Source: Siderastrea siderea (lineage: Eukaryota; Cnidaria; Anthozoa; Scleractinia; Rhizangiidae). From it: a DNA stretch of 64,000 nucleotides. Both the position numbers and the translations under genes were made by a program. A model generated the notes under the pieces. The model ran no database searches. It was not told where the DNA came from and saw only the letters and a list, made by a program, of their open reading frames with translations. The stretch covers positions 38,927,401-38,991,400 of the forward strand of contig OZ034970.1 of the NCBI GenBank assembly GCA_964030785.1. The letters are read 5' to 3'. Shown here piece by piece: positions 11,754 to 21,912 of this stretch. Position 1 is the first letter of the stretch. Every line of letters starts with the position of its first letter.

Positions 11754-11958
11754 GGGTGCTTACCATTTACGCCGAAAAACCGGAATCTCCGGGTGGAAAA
11801 TTAAATGGTACGCACCATTCCGTTCGGAACTTTCCGGGAAAAGTGGGCGGTCGTGTGAGGCGATCCACATTTCCCGCTCTTTTCGGTTTTCCCGGTCGGT
11901 GTGCGAACCATTTCAACTTCCCGCTCTTTTTAAGATTTTTCTCGCTAGACAAAACAAA

Positions 11959-13412
11959 ATGGCGGACCATGGGGGAAACGAAGGTGAGTTTGAAAACTGC
12001 TAAATAACATCTGTAAAGAACCCATTTAAGTTAATATTACTAAGAATTATTATGAGTCCCTCTCAATTAAAGCATTTTGTTAGAAATAAAGACTGGCCTT
12101 TTCGCTTAAAATCTTAAAATGTTCAATGATTTCCGAGTAATTCCCGCCAACGTATCCGTACTAAAATATTCCCTCATTCTTGTCGGTTTTATCGGCCAGT
12201 TTTATTCCCGACATATTCGCATTCTATCATTCTCGGTGTTAAGGGTGTTAATCTTAAGCCAAATCAAGCACAATTACATGCAAGAAAGACGCAAAAACAT
12301 CAAAAATACAGGCCGCGAACTCTGTTATCGGCGAGAATTGAAATTTGATAAAACTACACACTGAACTGCAATATTTCTTCAAGTGGAAATTTAATACAAC
12401 TTAAAGTTAGACTTGATAACTTTAACCTCTGTAACTTTAAGTTCGGTCTATGTTCTTGATTCGACTCTTTCTTTTAAAGGATGTTTTGTCAGAATATTAT
12501 CAAGTGAAAAACCTTGAATTTTTCTTCCCAGTTCTCTCAGTCACGCCGGGAAGTTGATGCTCACAAATAATTTGGAGCAGTATACTGGCACAGTGAACGC
12601 ATAATCAATAAGTTAAAGGTTACATGTATATTATTCAATTGAAGGAAGGTTGGTTAACTATAGGGTGTTGTTGATATAATAAATGAGAACATTAATTTAA
12701 TTATCATGCAAATGATACAGTACTCAGATTGACCAAAAGTAAAATTTACCTTTTTTTCATGTGTGTTGTTTTTCTTCAATGTTAAATAGGATCATCATCA
12801 TCATCAACTAATCTGAATTTAGATAGATGGGAAGACCGACACGTAAATCTACTTATTTGTTGCTGGAAAGAGCACAAAGGATTGTTTAACAATGGCAAAA
12901 CCACAAAAAAGGAAGTCTTTCAAAAAATTTCTGCAAGTTTCAACTCCAAGGCAGACTTGAAGGTATCTGCAGACCAGTGTGCCAGAAAGTGGGCAAAACT
13001 CGAAGCAAAACTGAAAGAAGTGACGGATCATAACAACAAAAGTGGTAATAGCCACAAAAAATGGAAGTATTACACAGACATGGCTGATTGCATTGGAATG
13101 AATGCTGCTGTTAGGCCAACCTACACTCTGGAATCCTCAGCAGTGCCAAATGCTGAGGGCGATGAAAGTGATAGCTCTGCTGATGGGCATGATGAGGACT
13201 CAGCTGGAACATCCCAAAAGAAGACCCCTAAGAAAAGGCCAGCCAGAAAGAGGAGAAGCAGATCATCTGCATCAGAGATGCTCTCATTCCTCAAGGAATA
13301 CCAAGAGAAAAAAGAAGAAGTGGAACACAAAAAAGTTAAGATGATGGAAGAGATGAATGAGGAAAAAAAAATATTTTGGGCCAATTTACTTCAAGTGTTG
13401 AAAGACAAATGA
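11959..13412 (+). CDS. Harbinger-associated Myb/SANT-like DNA-binding protein (2 exons)
   Basis: Exon 1 (11959-11983) encodes MADHGGNE and ends at a GTGAGT donor. Exon 2 (12790-13412) follows an AG acceptor and keeps frame, giving 215 aa. A Ser run (residues 10-14) precedes a trihelix/Myb-like domain at about 18-105, with the spaced tryptophans of RWEDRHVNLLICCWKEHKG, ARKWAKLEAKLKEV and KKWKYYTDMA. Next come an acidic stretch (EGDESDSSADGHDEDSAG), a basic nuclear-localisation-like run (KKTPKKRPARKRRSR) and a C-terminal charged coiled coil. In PIF/Harbinger elements the partner Myb-like protein is known to carry the transposase to the nucleus and bind the element ends. Here that role is inferred from family and position. 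The start ATG overlaps an AAAATGGCGGAC motif resembling a YY1 site. It converges with the transposase gene. Confidence 0.82.
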
Positions 13413-14975
13413 TCAGGTTGTTTCCTCTTTGGTATTTATTATTTTATAATTATGTGATATTAACTTATATACAGTTGCTGGACAATTAAGAACACTTACA
13501 GCTTATACAATGTACTTTGAACTTTAACTTCTTGGCCTTATTTCCATAAGTTTATGTATGTTGAAATGTTTCATTTACAAAAAAATATGGTGTTCTTTAC
13601 AGTAATAACCATTTCCATTTATATAAATTATAATTATGTAGCTTTATTTTTTTACTATCCATATTTGAAATGTAATGAAATTGGATATTTTGAAAATTTA
13701 AATTACAAGTACCGGTACATGTATTTTCTTTAATCAAAAACTTAACACTAGATACACATATGTGGTCCAATTTAAGGCTTTTATACAACTATTTTGTCAA
13801 GCCAGTTTTCCTGAATTATAACACAAGATAAAGGACATTTTGCCTTATCCTGGTCACATTAAAGGTACATTAATTAATTGTGAATCAAAGGCTGCAAAAC
13901 ACTTTACTTAAAACATGAAATGCTTAATATGTCAAATATTGTACTTATAATATTTCAGTGATCTCATTAGCCACCCTTTAAAAGCAAAAAAATGGCGGTA
14001 CCAACAAATTATTCATTCACTTTTACTTTTCATATACCTGATTGCTTTTTTCTCTTTTTTTAATACCTGAGGCGCTCAAAAAACAGTGGGCTTAAAAAAT
14101 TCCCAGTCCTCTAGCCAAGTCCATCAACTTAAGAGTTTTGAAAAGAAACGCAAGGATTGTATTTGATGACCCAAGTAACTGGATCCAGTCATGATTGGTT
14201 TTGTTTATCTGGGCCCAGTTGTTCAAAGGGTGAATAGCACTATCAACTGGATAAATTACTTAATCCAGTGGACGATGATTGTCATACAAAAAGTAACCTT
14301 CTTCACTATCTACTTGATAGTGATTTATCTGATAGATAGGGGGTGGGGTGGGGTTCTCAGGATTTCAAGTGAGAGGGAATATGGAAGGAATTTTTTTTTT
14401 GGTTTTCAGAGATTTTCAATTCCAGGATGTTTTTGCGTTGGAAAATGTGGCAAGAACTTTTTGGGGTGGCTTGATTAAATTACAGATTTTGTTGGAGTAT
14501 TAAAACAATCTATAGATTAGTGGTAGTATCTGGGCTGCATAGTTTTGCGAAGATCATTGCCCCTATCTGGAAATTTAAGGGTCAGAAATTTGGCAAGGGA
14601 TATTTGGGGGTTAATATTTGGTCCAGGGATTTTTTGGGGCTATTGTTGTTAACTCTAAGAATTTTTTTGGTTCCTGATTTTTGCCCTCATTTGATCATCC
14701 CTGTCACTTGAAATCCCGAGTACCCCCCTCCCCTGGGGTGTTATCCACCCTTTGAACAACTAGGGTCTGTTCAATAGGGGAAATGATAACTGAGTGGCCT
14801 GATGGGCATTCTTGTCCCCAGATGCTGAGATCCTGTTAAATCACAACATCTGTCAAGACCTTAATACTTCTTAACTTAATTCTTAATTATTTTTGTGGCC
14901 TTTATTCTCAGCCAATCAGATTTGGAGTGTTTTTTGTCTTTATTTCAGGACAAAAATTCCCTCGAACCTCACTTC
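13413..14975. other. Central non-coding part of the Harbinger element
   Basis: AT-rich sequence between the convergent stop codons of the two transposon genes. The only structure seen is the nested MITE at 14211-14766. Poly(A) signals for the two genes were not assigned. Confidence 0.5.
14211..14766. mobile_element. MITE nested in Harbinger (family C)
   Basis: Ends are CCCAGTTGTTCAAAGGGTGA on the left and, reverse-complemented, CCCTAGTTGTTCAAAGGGTG on the right. They form a terminal inverted repeat of about 25 bp around roughly 550 bp of non-coding sequence. Just inside each end lie CACTATCAACTGGATAAAT and GTTATCCACCC-type blocks. Target-site duplication not resolved. Confidence 0.7.
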
Positions 14976-17900
14976 TTAACCAACAATTATGTTTGAAAGA
15001 TGTTGCCGCTTTAGTTCAGCTGTTCTGTCTCGGCAGGTGCTATCATGGCCATCATCATCATTGTCATTGTCATCATCATCATCATCATCATCAAGAAAGT
15101 AACTTTCATCAAAATCATCATGCAGTAAAGTGAAATTGTGCAAGACACAAGCTCCCATGACTATTTTAGTCATAAGCTTTATGCATAAATGGTTCAAATA
15201 GCTCAGTTTTCTCCATCTCCCCTTCAAAAGACTAATTGTGCGTTCTACAATCTGTCTGACTGAGCACAGGGTATTGTTGAAAAGGAGCTGATTTGGTAGT
15301 AAGTGGCCATTATTCCTGAAAGGAGTCATGAGCCATCTGTAATAAAAGAAGAAACATAAAATTTATTCAGATAAACCATTCTCTAGTGGGAGCCCTGCAC
15401 AAAATGAATCATAATACAATAAAATATAACTAAGATGTAAAAAGCTACATACATCAGTTTACTTCTAAAAATGCAAAATAATTTATGAACTGTACAGTTC
15501 TACTTACTAAACTAAAAAAATTTTCAACTAATTAACCAAAAATATTTGTTCATCATTTATACCTCAAAAGTGGGTAGCCGCCATCCCCAATAATGTGGTA
15601 ATCACCAGGAAACTTGTTTCCAGAAGTGGCGAAAAGAGAAGAATTTCTTAGAACTCTGGAATCATGGACAGATCCTGGCCACCCTGCTAAAACGTCTGTG
15701 AGGACCATATTATTGTCACAAACAATCTATTTGTATGCAAAGCACATAAAAGAAATTACTATTTGGCTCCAACAAAAAGAGTAAGACTGCAGTACTTAAG
15801 CTTCTTTGAAGCACTGGTTAATTCCTTTATTTTCACTGATCCAATATAAAGGGTATTGAAATGGTCTTTGCGAGCACAAGCACTGACAAAAGCCAGCCTT
15901 GAAACATGTACAAGCACTTTTGAAAAAGCTACCTCCTTGAAAATAACCGAGCATGCGAGCACTTGTAAAAATACGAGCAAATGAGCACTCACTAAAATTT
16001 TTCGAGCTTTCTGAGCAGAAGCCTTATTTTGCGAGGGATACAAAATATTGACGGACCATTCATGACCCCTATATAATATTAATACCTATAGGTAAAGAGT
16101 GTAATGTTGTACGAGAACATTTACCTGCAATTGTAGAGCATAAAACTTTTTCCTGCAATTGTATGACTCAGGGTCTACACTGGGTGCCTTGATCTTTATG
16201 AAGGTCCCATCTATGGCACCTATATATACATAAAGGTAGAAATTAATAAAATTTAATTATTTGCCAAAATTTTTGATTTTCAATACAATTTTCCTCCAGA
16301 ACTATAATTTAAGGCTTCCCCTTTCTTAGCAGAATCTTGACGAACACAACTCAGCGAGAGTACTTGCGTCAATGAAAAACCACTGTTACGGGTACTTTCA
16401 AGAACATTGTTTCGGAAGAATCGTTGAAGAAGACATACCAGGAATTAATACCGCTGTATTAAATGCCATTACCGTTCAAAAAAATAGAAAATTCATCAAA
16501 AATCAAATGCCATTTCCGAACCAAAAAAAAAAAACAGAAACCGTAACCTTACCATAACAAATCCCTCTAAATCAAATGCCATTCCCGTACACAATACATT
16601 TGAAATCAAATGCCATTCCCGTACGCAATACATTTAAAATCAAATGCCATACCCGTATAAAAATGAAACAGATTAACTTGGTTAGAGCTGTTCCTTTAGA
16701 GTGGTAGGTAATTTTGATATTAGAAAACTGACTTAAAGTGCCTGCTATTATTTACAGCAATAATAAAATAAAAGTATTATTAAGCTTGGAGGCTTTGAAG
16801 GATGCAATAGATATGTTTTGGCTTTAATGCCAAACATGGGGAACTAAATGAAACACTATATCAAGCTAACCAAGCCAGAAAGTAAATTCTCAGGTTTATT
16901 ATAACTGGGTTTACTGTATAGAAATAAAATTGAATGTTAAGTAGTGGCAAATCCAGACCTTAAGGTAAGTGGGGGGGGGGGGGGGGGTGGGTCAGGCCCG
17001 AACTCAAAAATATTATTTTTCTTGGCCCTTTGGGCCTTAAACTAAACCCCTCCCCTAGATCCGCCACTGTTAAGCCTATTTGCAAGATTACTTCTTGACT
17101 CTTTATAAGGAACTCCACATGTTTGCAAGAAAACTGCTGAAGGAGCTACGTACCAATTGTTCCAGGCATTCCGCCATCTTCAAAACTTTGGGCAATTTCT
17201 CTCATTTCCATCACTGAAAATAGGCCCCAAAATGTACATTAAAATTTTGAATTACTTCCAGTACCGTCTGAATCCCCTTGAAAAGTGATAAGGATGCTTG
17301 TCGGCCACTATAAGCCCCAAAAGGTACCACAAAATTGGATTAGTGGGCATGGCCAAAATCAACTTTCACCCCTAAAAGATAACAATACAAAATTATGTAG
17401 GCAGTTGAGTCACGCATACAGTGGCTTTTTGGGATCATTTTCGGGAATGGTGGCGCAAAAATACCCATATTGTACTGAACCTTTCACCTACTATGGTGTT
17501 ATATGGTGTGATAGATAACTCAAGGTTCTGCACGCTACTCAATTTGGCCCTGTTAGTTGCCAAGTTCTACATATACCGATGCAGTCTAGACGATACACCT
17601 CTATACTTCCCTGTGTTTGAAACAGAATTACGTGAAAAAGCAAGGATTGAGAAAGATATTGCTACGAGAAATGGTAATCTAAAGCATTTCAAGATTAAAT
17701 GGGAACCTCTGATCCGCAGCAAATTTATTGGAGATGTCGATATTTGAGAGACCTTTTGACCCGCTTTGCAATTTATATAGTTATTTATTTGGATGTTTTT
17801 ATTTGTCTATCTCTTTTTTTTTATTTAATGTAATTGCTTTATACGTCGTTGATTTTTTATCTACTGGTTCTATTTGGTAATATGTGTATAGTACTCTTGT

Positions 17901-18991
17901 AATTGCTTATCTATTATATTGTAACTTTTTTTTGTGTTCTTTAATAAATTACATTAAAAAAAAAAATAAAAATAAAAATATATCAAGAAAAAAAAAAGTT
18001 GAGTCACGCATAGTTGGTATTATTTTTTTGGCTCCATCAAAAGGTACTAAACATTGTGTAATGGCGGTCAATTCAGTTCATTTTTATAGACCCTTAGTGG
18101 TACCACTCACAAAGTTTAACCCCTAAAAGGTCATGACAAATTTTTAAAAGTCTATTGCGTTTGTAAACCAGACAAATATCACTGCGATTAATTTATCACC
18201 ACTTCTGATTCATGATCGCTCGTGCGAACACACGGTACTACACGAAACGGCTCGTTTTTCGTTAATTTATTATTTGTCTGGGGGATTTTATCCCTGGTAT
18301 GCCGGGTTAGCCTGCAGTCTGTGGTCCACATTTCGTTTTACAGGAACTGATTCACAAACGATAGACAAGCTTAAGTAATCAGCCAAGCTGATTATGCTGA
18401 TTATAGTCGCCATCGATGCAGTTGACCGCCGTAGAATTAGAAACAAAACAACGAAAGATATTTAGGATAGGATTGTTTGCACCTTTAAATCATGACTACT
18501 AAATATAATTGAGACAAACAAAGTTTAGTCTTACCATTTGGCCATTTGATATAGCGCGGAAGCATAGACAAGACGGCTGCATTAACTTTTCTCAAAACTC
18601 TTCCGCAACTACTCATGGTGACATCAAAACGATCGGCCACTTGCCTTGTAGTCTCCTCTCCATTAGCCATCATCCAAAGATAAATTAAAACTTGTTTCGC
18701 AGGTGGAATTGGGTTCCGTCCAAACTGGTTTAATCCCAAATTAATATGACCGGAGGCAACAATTTCACGAGTTAGCAACTCACAAGTGTTGCGAGTCATC
18801 CGAAAATGACTCCTAAATTCGTCGCCAAAATAGGACGGCACAGTTGTTTCCACGTAGCCTTGAATCCTACTGAGACTTCGTCGCATGACCGTAGAGGCCA
18901 CAGAAAGTATAAAAACATCGTCGTCGGCCTCTATTAACTCACGAGAGTCATCTTCGTCCAAAACAGCACACAAAATCCCGAGTAACGCCAT
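14976..18991 (-). CDS. PIF/Harbinger DDE transposase (5 exons)
   Basis: Exons on the minus strand: 18991-18535, 17213-17154, 16219-16125, 15726-15563 and 15336-14976. All junctions are GT-AG and in frame, giving 1137 nt and 378 aa. Motifs in order: a helix-turn-helix-like N-terminal part with TTRQVADRFDVTMSSCGRVL, then YIKWPNVMEMREIA, FEDGGMPGTIGAIDGTF with catalytic D176, AGWPGSVHDSRVL, GDGGYPLLRWLMTPF with D252, and RQIVERTISLLKGRW with E290, then ACVLHNF. This is the DDE layout of the Harbinger nuclease and its vertebrate relative HARBI1. The C-terminus contains a run of Asp/Asn encoded by an ATC/GAT microsatellite (15050-15095). Intron 1 holds the LINE insertion and intron 2 a 33-35-bp tandem repeat. 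No disabling lesion is visible. Confidence 0.88.
16460..16660. repeat. Short tandem repeat, unit about 33-35 bp
   Basis: Four to five imperfect copies of an AAATCAAATGCCATTCCCGT-containing unit, with an A-homopolymer at 16523-16534. Located in intron 2 of the transposase gene. Spacing is too short and too irregular for anything but a minisatellite. Confidence 0.7.
17419..17997 (+). mobile_element. 5'-truncated LINE with target-site duplication
   Basis: An intact 15-bp duplication, GTTGAGTCACGCATA, flanks the insertion at 17404-17418 and 17998-18012. The insert begins in frame (VAFWDHFREWWRKN) and runs to a stop at 17747. It encodes the C-terminal tail of a non-LTR reverse transcriptase protein (AKFYIYRCSLDDTPLYFP, then EKDIATRNGNLKHFKIKWEP). 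A 3' UTR of about 200 bp follows, then an A-rich tail with AAAAATAAAAATA. The perfect duplication shows a fairly recent insertion into transposase intron 1. Confidence 0.88.
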
Positions 18992-19197
18992 TTTTAATTA
19001 GCGCTCTGTTGTCAAACTTTGTTGTCATAGTTACAATGTATCAACCGCTACAATAGTTTATTGGGGGCTCAAGTTTCCGTATGGGATGTGGTTGATGGTT
19101 CCAGATCCGTTTTCTCCGTTCCATCCGGATGGAAATTCGCTTACCATAAATAGAGAAATTTTCATCCGGATGGTTTCATGTAAATGGTAAGCACCCC

Positions 19198-19798
19198 TGG
19201 TCACTAAACTTACTGCTGCTATGGTGATTTCTCTTGTATTTCAAAATGGCGGCCAAAATGGAATCGATGGAAGTGAAAACTGCAGCTGTGCAGCTTTTGT
19301 TTTTGCAGTATTTATCGCGCGCCCCAATGCCAAATAGTAGGAAAATTTCAACAGAAAAAGGCTAGCTGTCGGACAACAAGTATGTTTTTATTTTTTACTG
19401 CTATTATTAATACATATATTGAACTTAATTTTTAGCTTCCGCACTTTTTGTCTAGTGCCTTAGATTTTCTGTTGGATGGCTGAAAAGTCCTTCTGCTGTT
19501 AAATTCCATACATTTTGAGGCTCTGTCTGGGCAATATTCGCAGTCGAAAAGCTACTTGATCCGTTGCTAGTATTTGGTTGTTTTTTTCTTTAGGAAGTTA
19601 TCCACCGTGATCGATTTTATTTTAGCTTCCGCACTTTTTGATCAGATGTTTCGACCTTTTGATATATTGTGATGAATTTACAGTTTTCGTTCTCGCTCTT
19701 TAAATTTTCGCCTAAAAACTTGTGACCGTTTTCAATCGAAGGCTTCCCGAGAGCCTGGGGCTAGTTCAAAGTCCGACCCGCCGCTTGATTCTGTGCAA
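19198..19798. other. Right flank of the interrupting segment
   Basis: Non-array sequence between the Harbinger right end and the resumption of the GPCR array. A TTTAGCTTCCGCACTTTTTG segment occurs twice (about 19431 and 19622). A short frame starts at ATGGCGGCCAAAATGG near 19245 (MAAKMESMEVKTAAVQLLF, about 39 codons). Its AAAATGGCGGC start context resembles that of the Harbinger Myb gene. It could be a first exon of another transposon gene, but no partner was found. Confidence 0.35.
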
Positions 19799-21010
19799 AT
19801 TTGTCAAAATTAGGGTAGTTTTTCACGCGATTTATTTCGAAAACGAAGTCGGTGACCCCCCAGTTTTTTCGCATTTCTGACATAGGTAACTCATTATCGA
19901 TCTGACTGTAGAAAAAGCATGAAAAAAGTCTGTGTTGTAGAAGGTTTTCGCCCGAACGTCCTTAAGTGATTTTAGACAGTGGGTATCGAGAGAGCATGTA
20001 AATAGCAAAAAATTTTCTTTATTATTTTTCCCTTCTTCTCTCGGTTCTTTTTGTACTTTTCGGGTGAACATATTTCGTAACCCATGACAATATAGAAACG
20101 AGCAGGATCTCCAGTCAGTCGTGGAAAACAGTGATGTACAGAGAGACATCATCAGTGGTTTGTGGTCAGTGTAGACTACGGAATACACCAGCCTGCAGGA
20201 TCTGCAGTCAGTGACAAAAGACAGTGAGCCATGCAATCGATTTGCATGCGCTCTCCTACTATCAGCGGAATGATATAGGGAAGGGGGACAAGAACGTGGC
20301 GTCGGTATGAGTGGTTTCGGAAGTCGGTATAGTTTTGGTGGCAGTAGTATGCGACACACTTATTTGACCTTCTGAACACAAACCAGCGACTGGTAGTAGT
20401 GACTGAGTATCTTTCACATTTACAAACTAACCACCGAATTGACTGAGACTCTGCTGAATGTGCTACTCATTGTGCGAGCCACTCCCAGCAACATAGTCTA
20501 GAAAGCTGCTTTTCTATCTTGGAACAGACACCGCTTATTTAACTACGACTAACAACTACTTGCACCTTACAAACGGCTTCTCGTCAAATTCAGCAAAACA
20601 TAAAAACGATAGACTGAACAAAGCGACAAAATTGGACTTCAATAGACTGACAGATATTGAGTACAATTACAAAGGACAGATTGTAATGCACCAATTACAG
20701 TTTAGAGTCTTCACAGCCAATAACATCAAGACTTACCTTACCACTAAATTCACCAGTTAGGTCAAAAACCACGAAACACCATCAACTGGCGATACGCGAT
20801 TCACTTTTCACTTTTGACTTTTGCTCAACTTGTCGAAACATTATTGTCACCAAAAACAGTCCTTTTCAGGACCACACACAACTGCACACAAACTCAGATT
20901 AGTTATGAAATAGGTGAGTTACTAAACGACTCACTCTTCCTGACATTGCGAAAGTTGTTTAGGAAGCGTTCATAATTATCTGTGAGCTGAGGCTAGACAG
21001 TCCAAGTTAC

Positions 21011-21227
21011 ATTATAAGACATTATAATCTGAGATCGACGCGCGTCTTTGCCGCGCCTGTCTGCAAGACAAACAGGTTCAGAGACAGTTTCATAATTAGC
21101 CACTGCATGTAATATATTTAAAATTTTAAATTGTTGTCATATATTTTTATTGTAAATAATTTATTCACGTAATTCAGTCATTTGACTGCAAAGTGTATTT
21201 TATTAATAAACGGTCTATCTCTCTCTC
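21011..21227. mobile_element. Unit-3-specific insertion with (TC)n tail
   Basis: Units 2 and 5 read directly from TCCAAGTTA into ACTTRGAAGGCTGTG. Unit 3 has about 217 extra bases at this point, ending AATAAACGGTCTATC followed by (TC)n. The polar structure with a simple-repeat tail suggests a short retroposon that inserted after unit duplication. No coding was seen. Confidence 0.5.
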
Positions 21228-21912
21228 TCTACACTTAGAAGGCTGTGAAAAATATTTGTTAGCCAATTACTCTGTGACTATTGGGGCCATCCTTCTCATT
21301 TTCCTATCTGTTGTGGTAATTTTTCGGCAAATGTTTTCTTGGAGACGAAACTTCAGTCGTTTACACCTGTTATCAGTTCCTTTGAACTGAAACTTAGCAA
21401 ACAAACGTGTTTTGCCACAAACTTAATCCTACTTAAAAGTCAACGGATTTGATTTGTAAGGGTCTCCCTAGGGCCCAAGACCACCTTAACGAAACATGTG
21501 TATCCGAACGAAATATGCATCCGGAAAGCAACAACATTTAGGCTAAAACATTTCTTATTTTGTCTTTATTATTTTATGGTGTTTCCAAGAGGCAAAATTT
21601 GCTTTCACAACAAGTTTTCTTGTATGAGTAATGTTTCTGCATTAATGTTCTTTATTTTTAGTTAAGCTATCCCATGTACTACTTTAGAGTGGAGGCATTG
21701 CATTTCTAGTCTACAAAAATTCTGCAATTATTTTTCTTATTTTTTCTTTAGGGGTGGGGAGGAGAAGGCACACAAAAAATGTTCAGTTTGGATGGGGATC
21801 TGCCGATATCCGTTTGTCATAACATTGCGATTTAAAACATGATATCACGTACTCAAATTCATTTTTGTCTATTACACAGACGTCGTCTGTGTACAGTTCT
21901 AAGAAGCTGTTG

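Larger units (their letters stand above)
11754..19197. mobile_element. PIF/Harbinger DNA transposon, apparently complete
   Basis: Terminal inverted repeats: the left end reads GGGTGCTTACCATTTACGCC from 11754, and the right end, reverse-complemented, reads GGGGTGCTTACCATTTACAT from 19197. The element is about 7.4 kb and encodes the two proteins that define the superfamily: a Myb/SANT-like DNA-binding protein (11959-13412, +) and a DDE transposase (18991-14976, -). The two ATGs lie about 205 bp from their respective ends. Flanking trinucleotides are CTT and CTG, which would be a 3-bp target-site duplication with one mismatch; this is uncertain. Nested insertions: a MITE at 14211-14766 and a truncated LINE at 17419-17997. 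Both genes are open after splicing, so the element may be young or still competent, but activity is not shown. Confidence 0.85.

Noticed and set aside
11666..12007. Open frames of 113 and 83 codons at the left end of the Harbinger element
   Set aside because: They overlap the terminal inverted repeat and the first exon of the Myb-like gene in other frames. No family character.
16460..16660. Spaced repeat resembling a CRISPR array
   Set aside because: Units are adjacent and irregular, without uniform unique spacers, in a eukaryotic intron.
19832..20359. 175-codon minus-strand frame in array spacer
   Set aside because: The paralogous spacers at 3544-3858 and 30548-30814 keep only fragments in other lengths, with no conserved domain.
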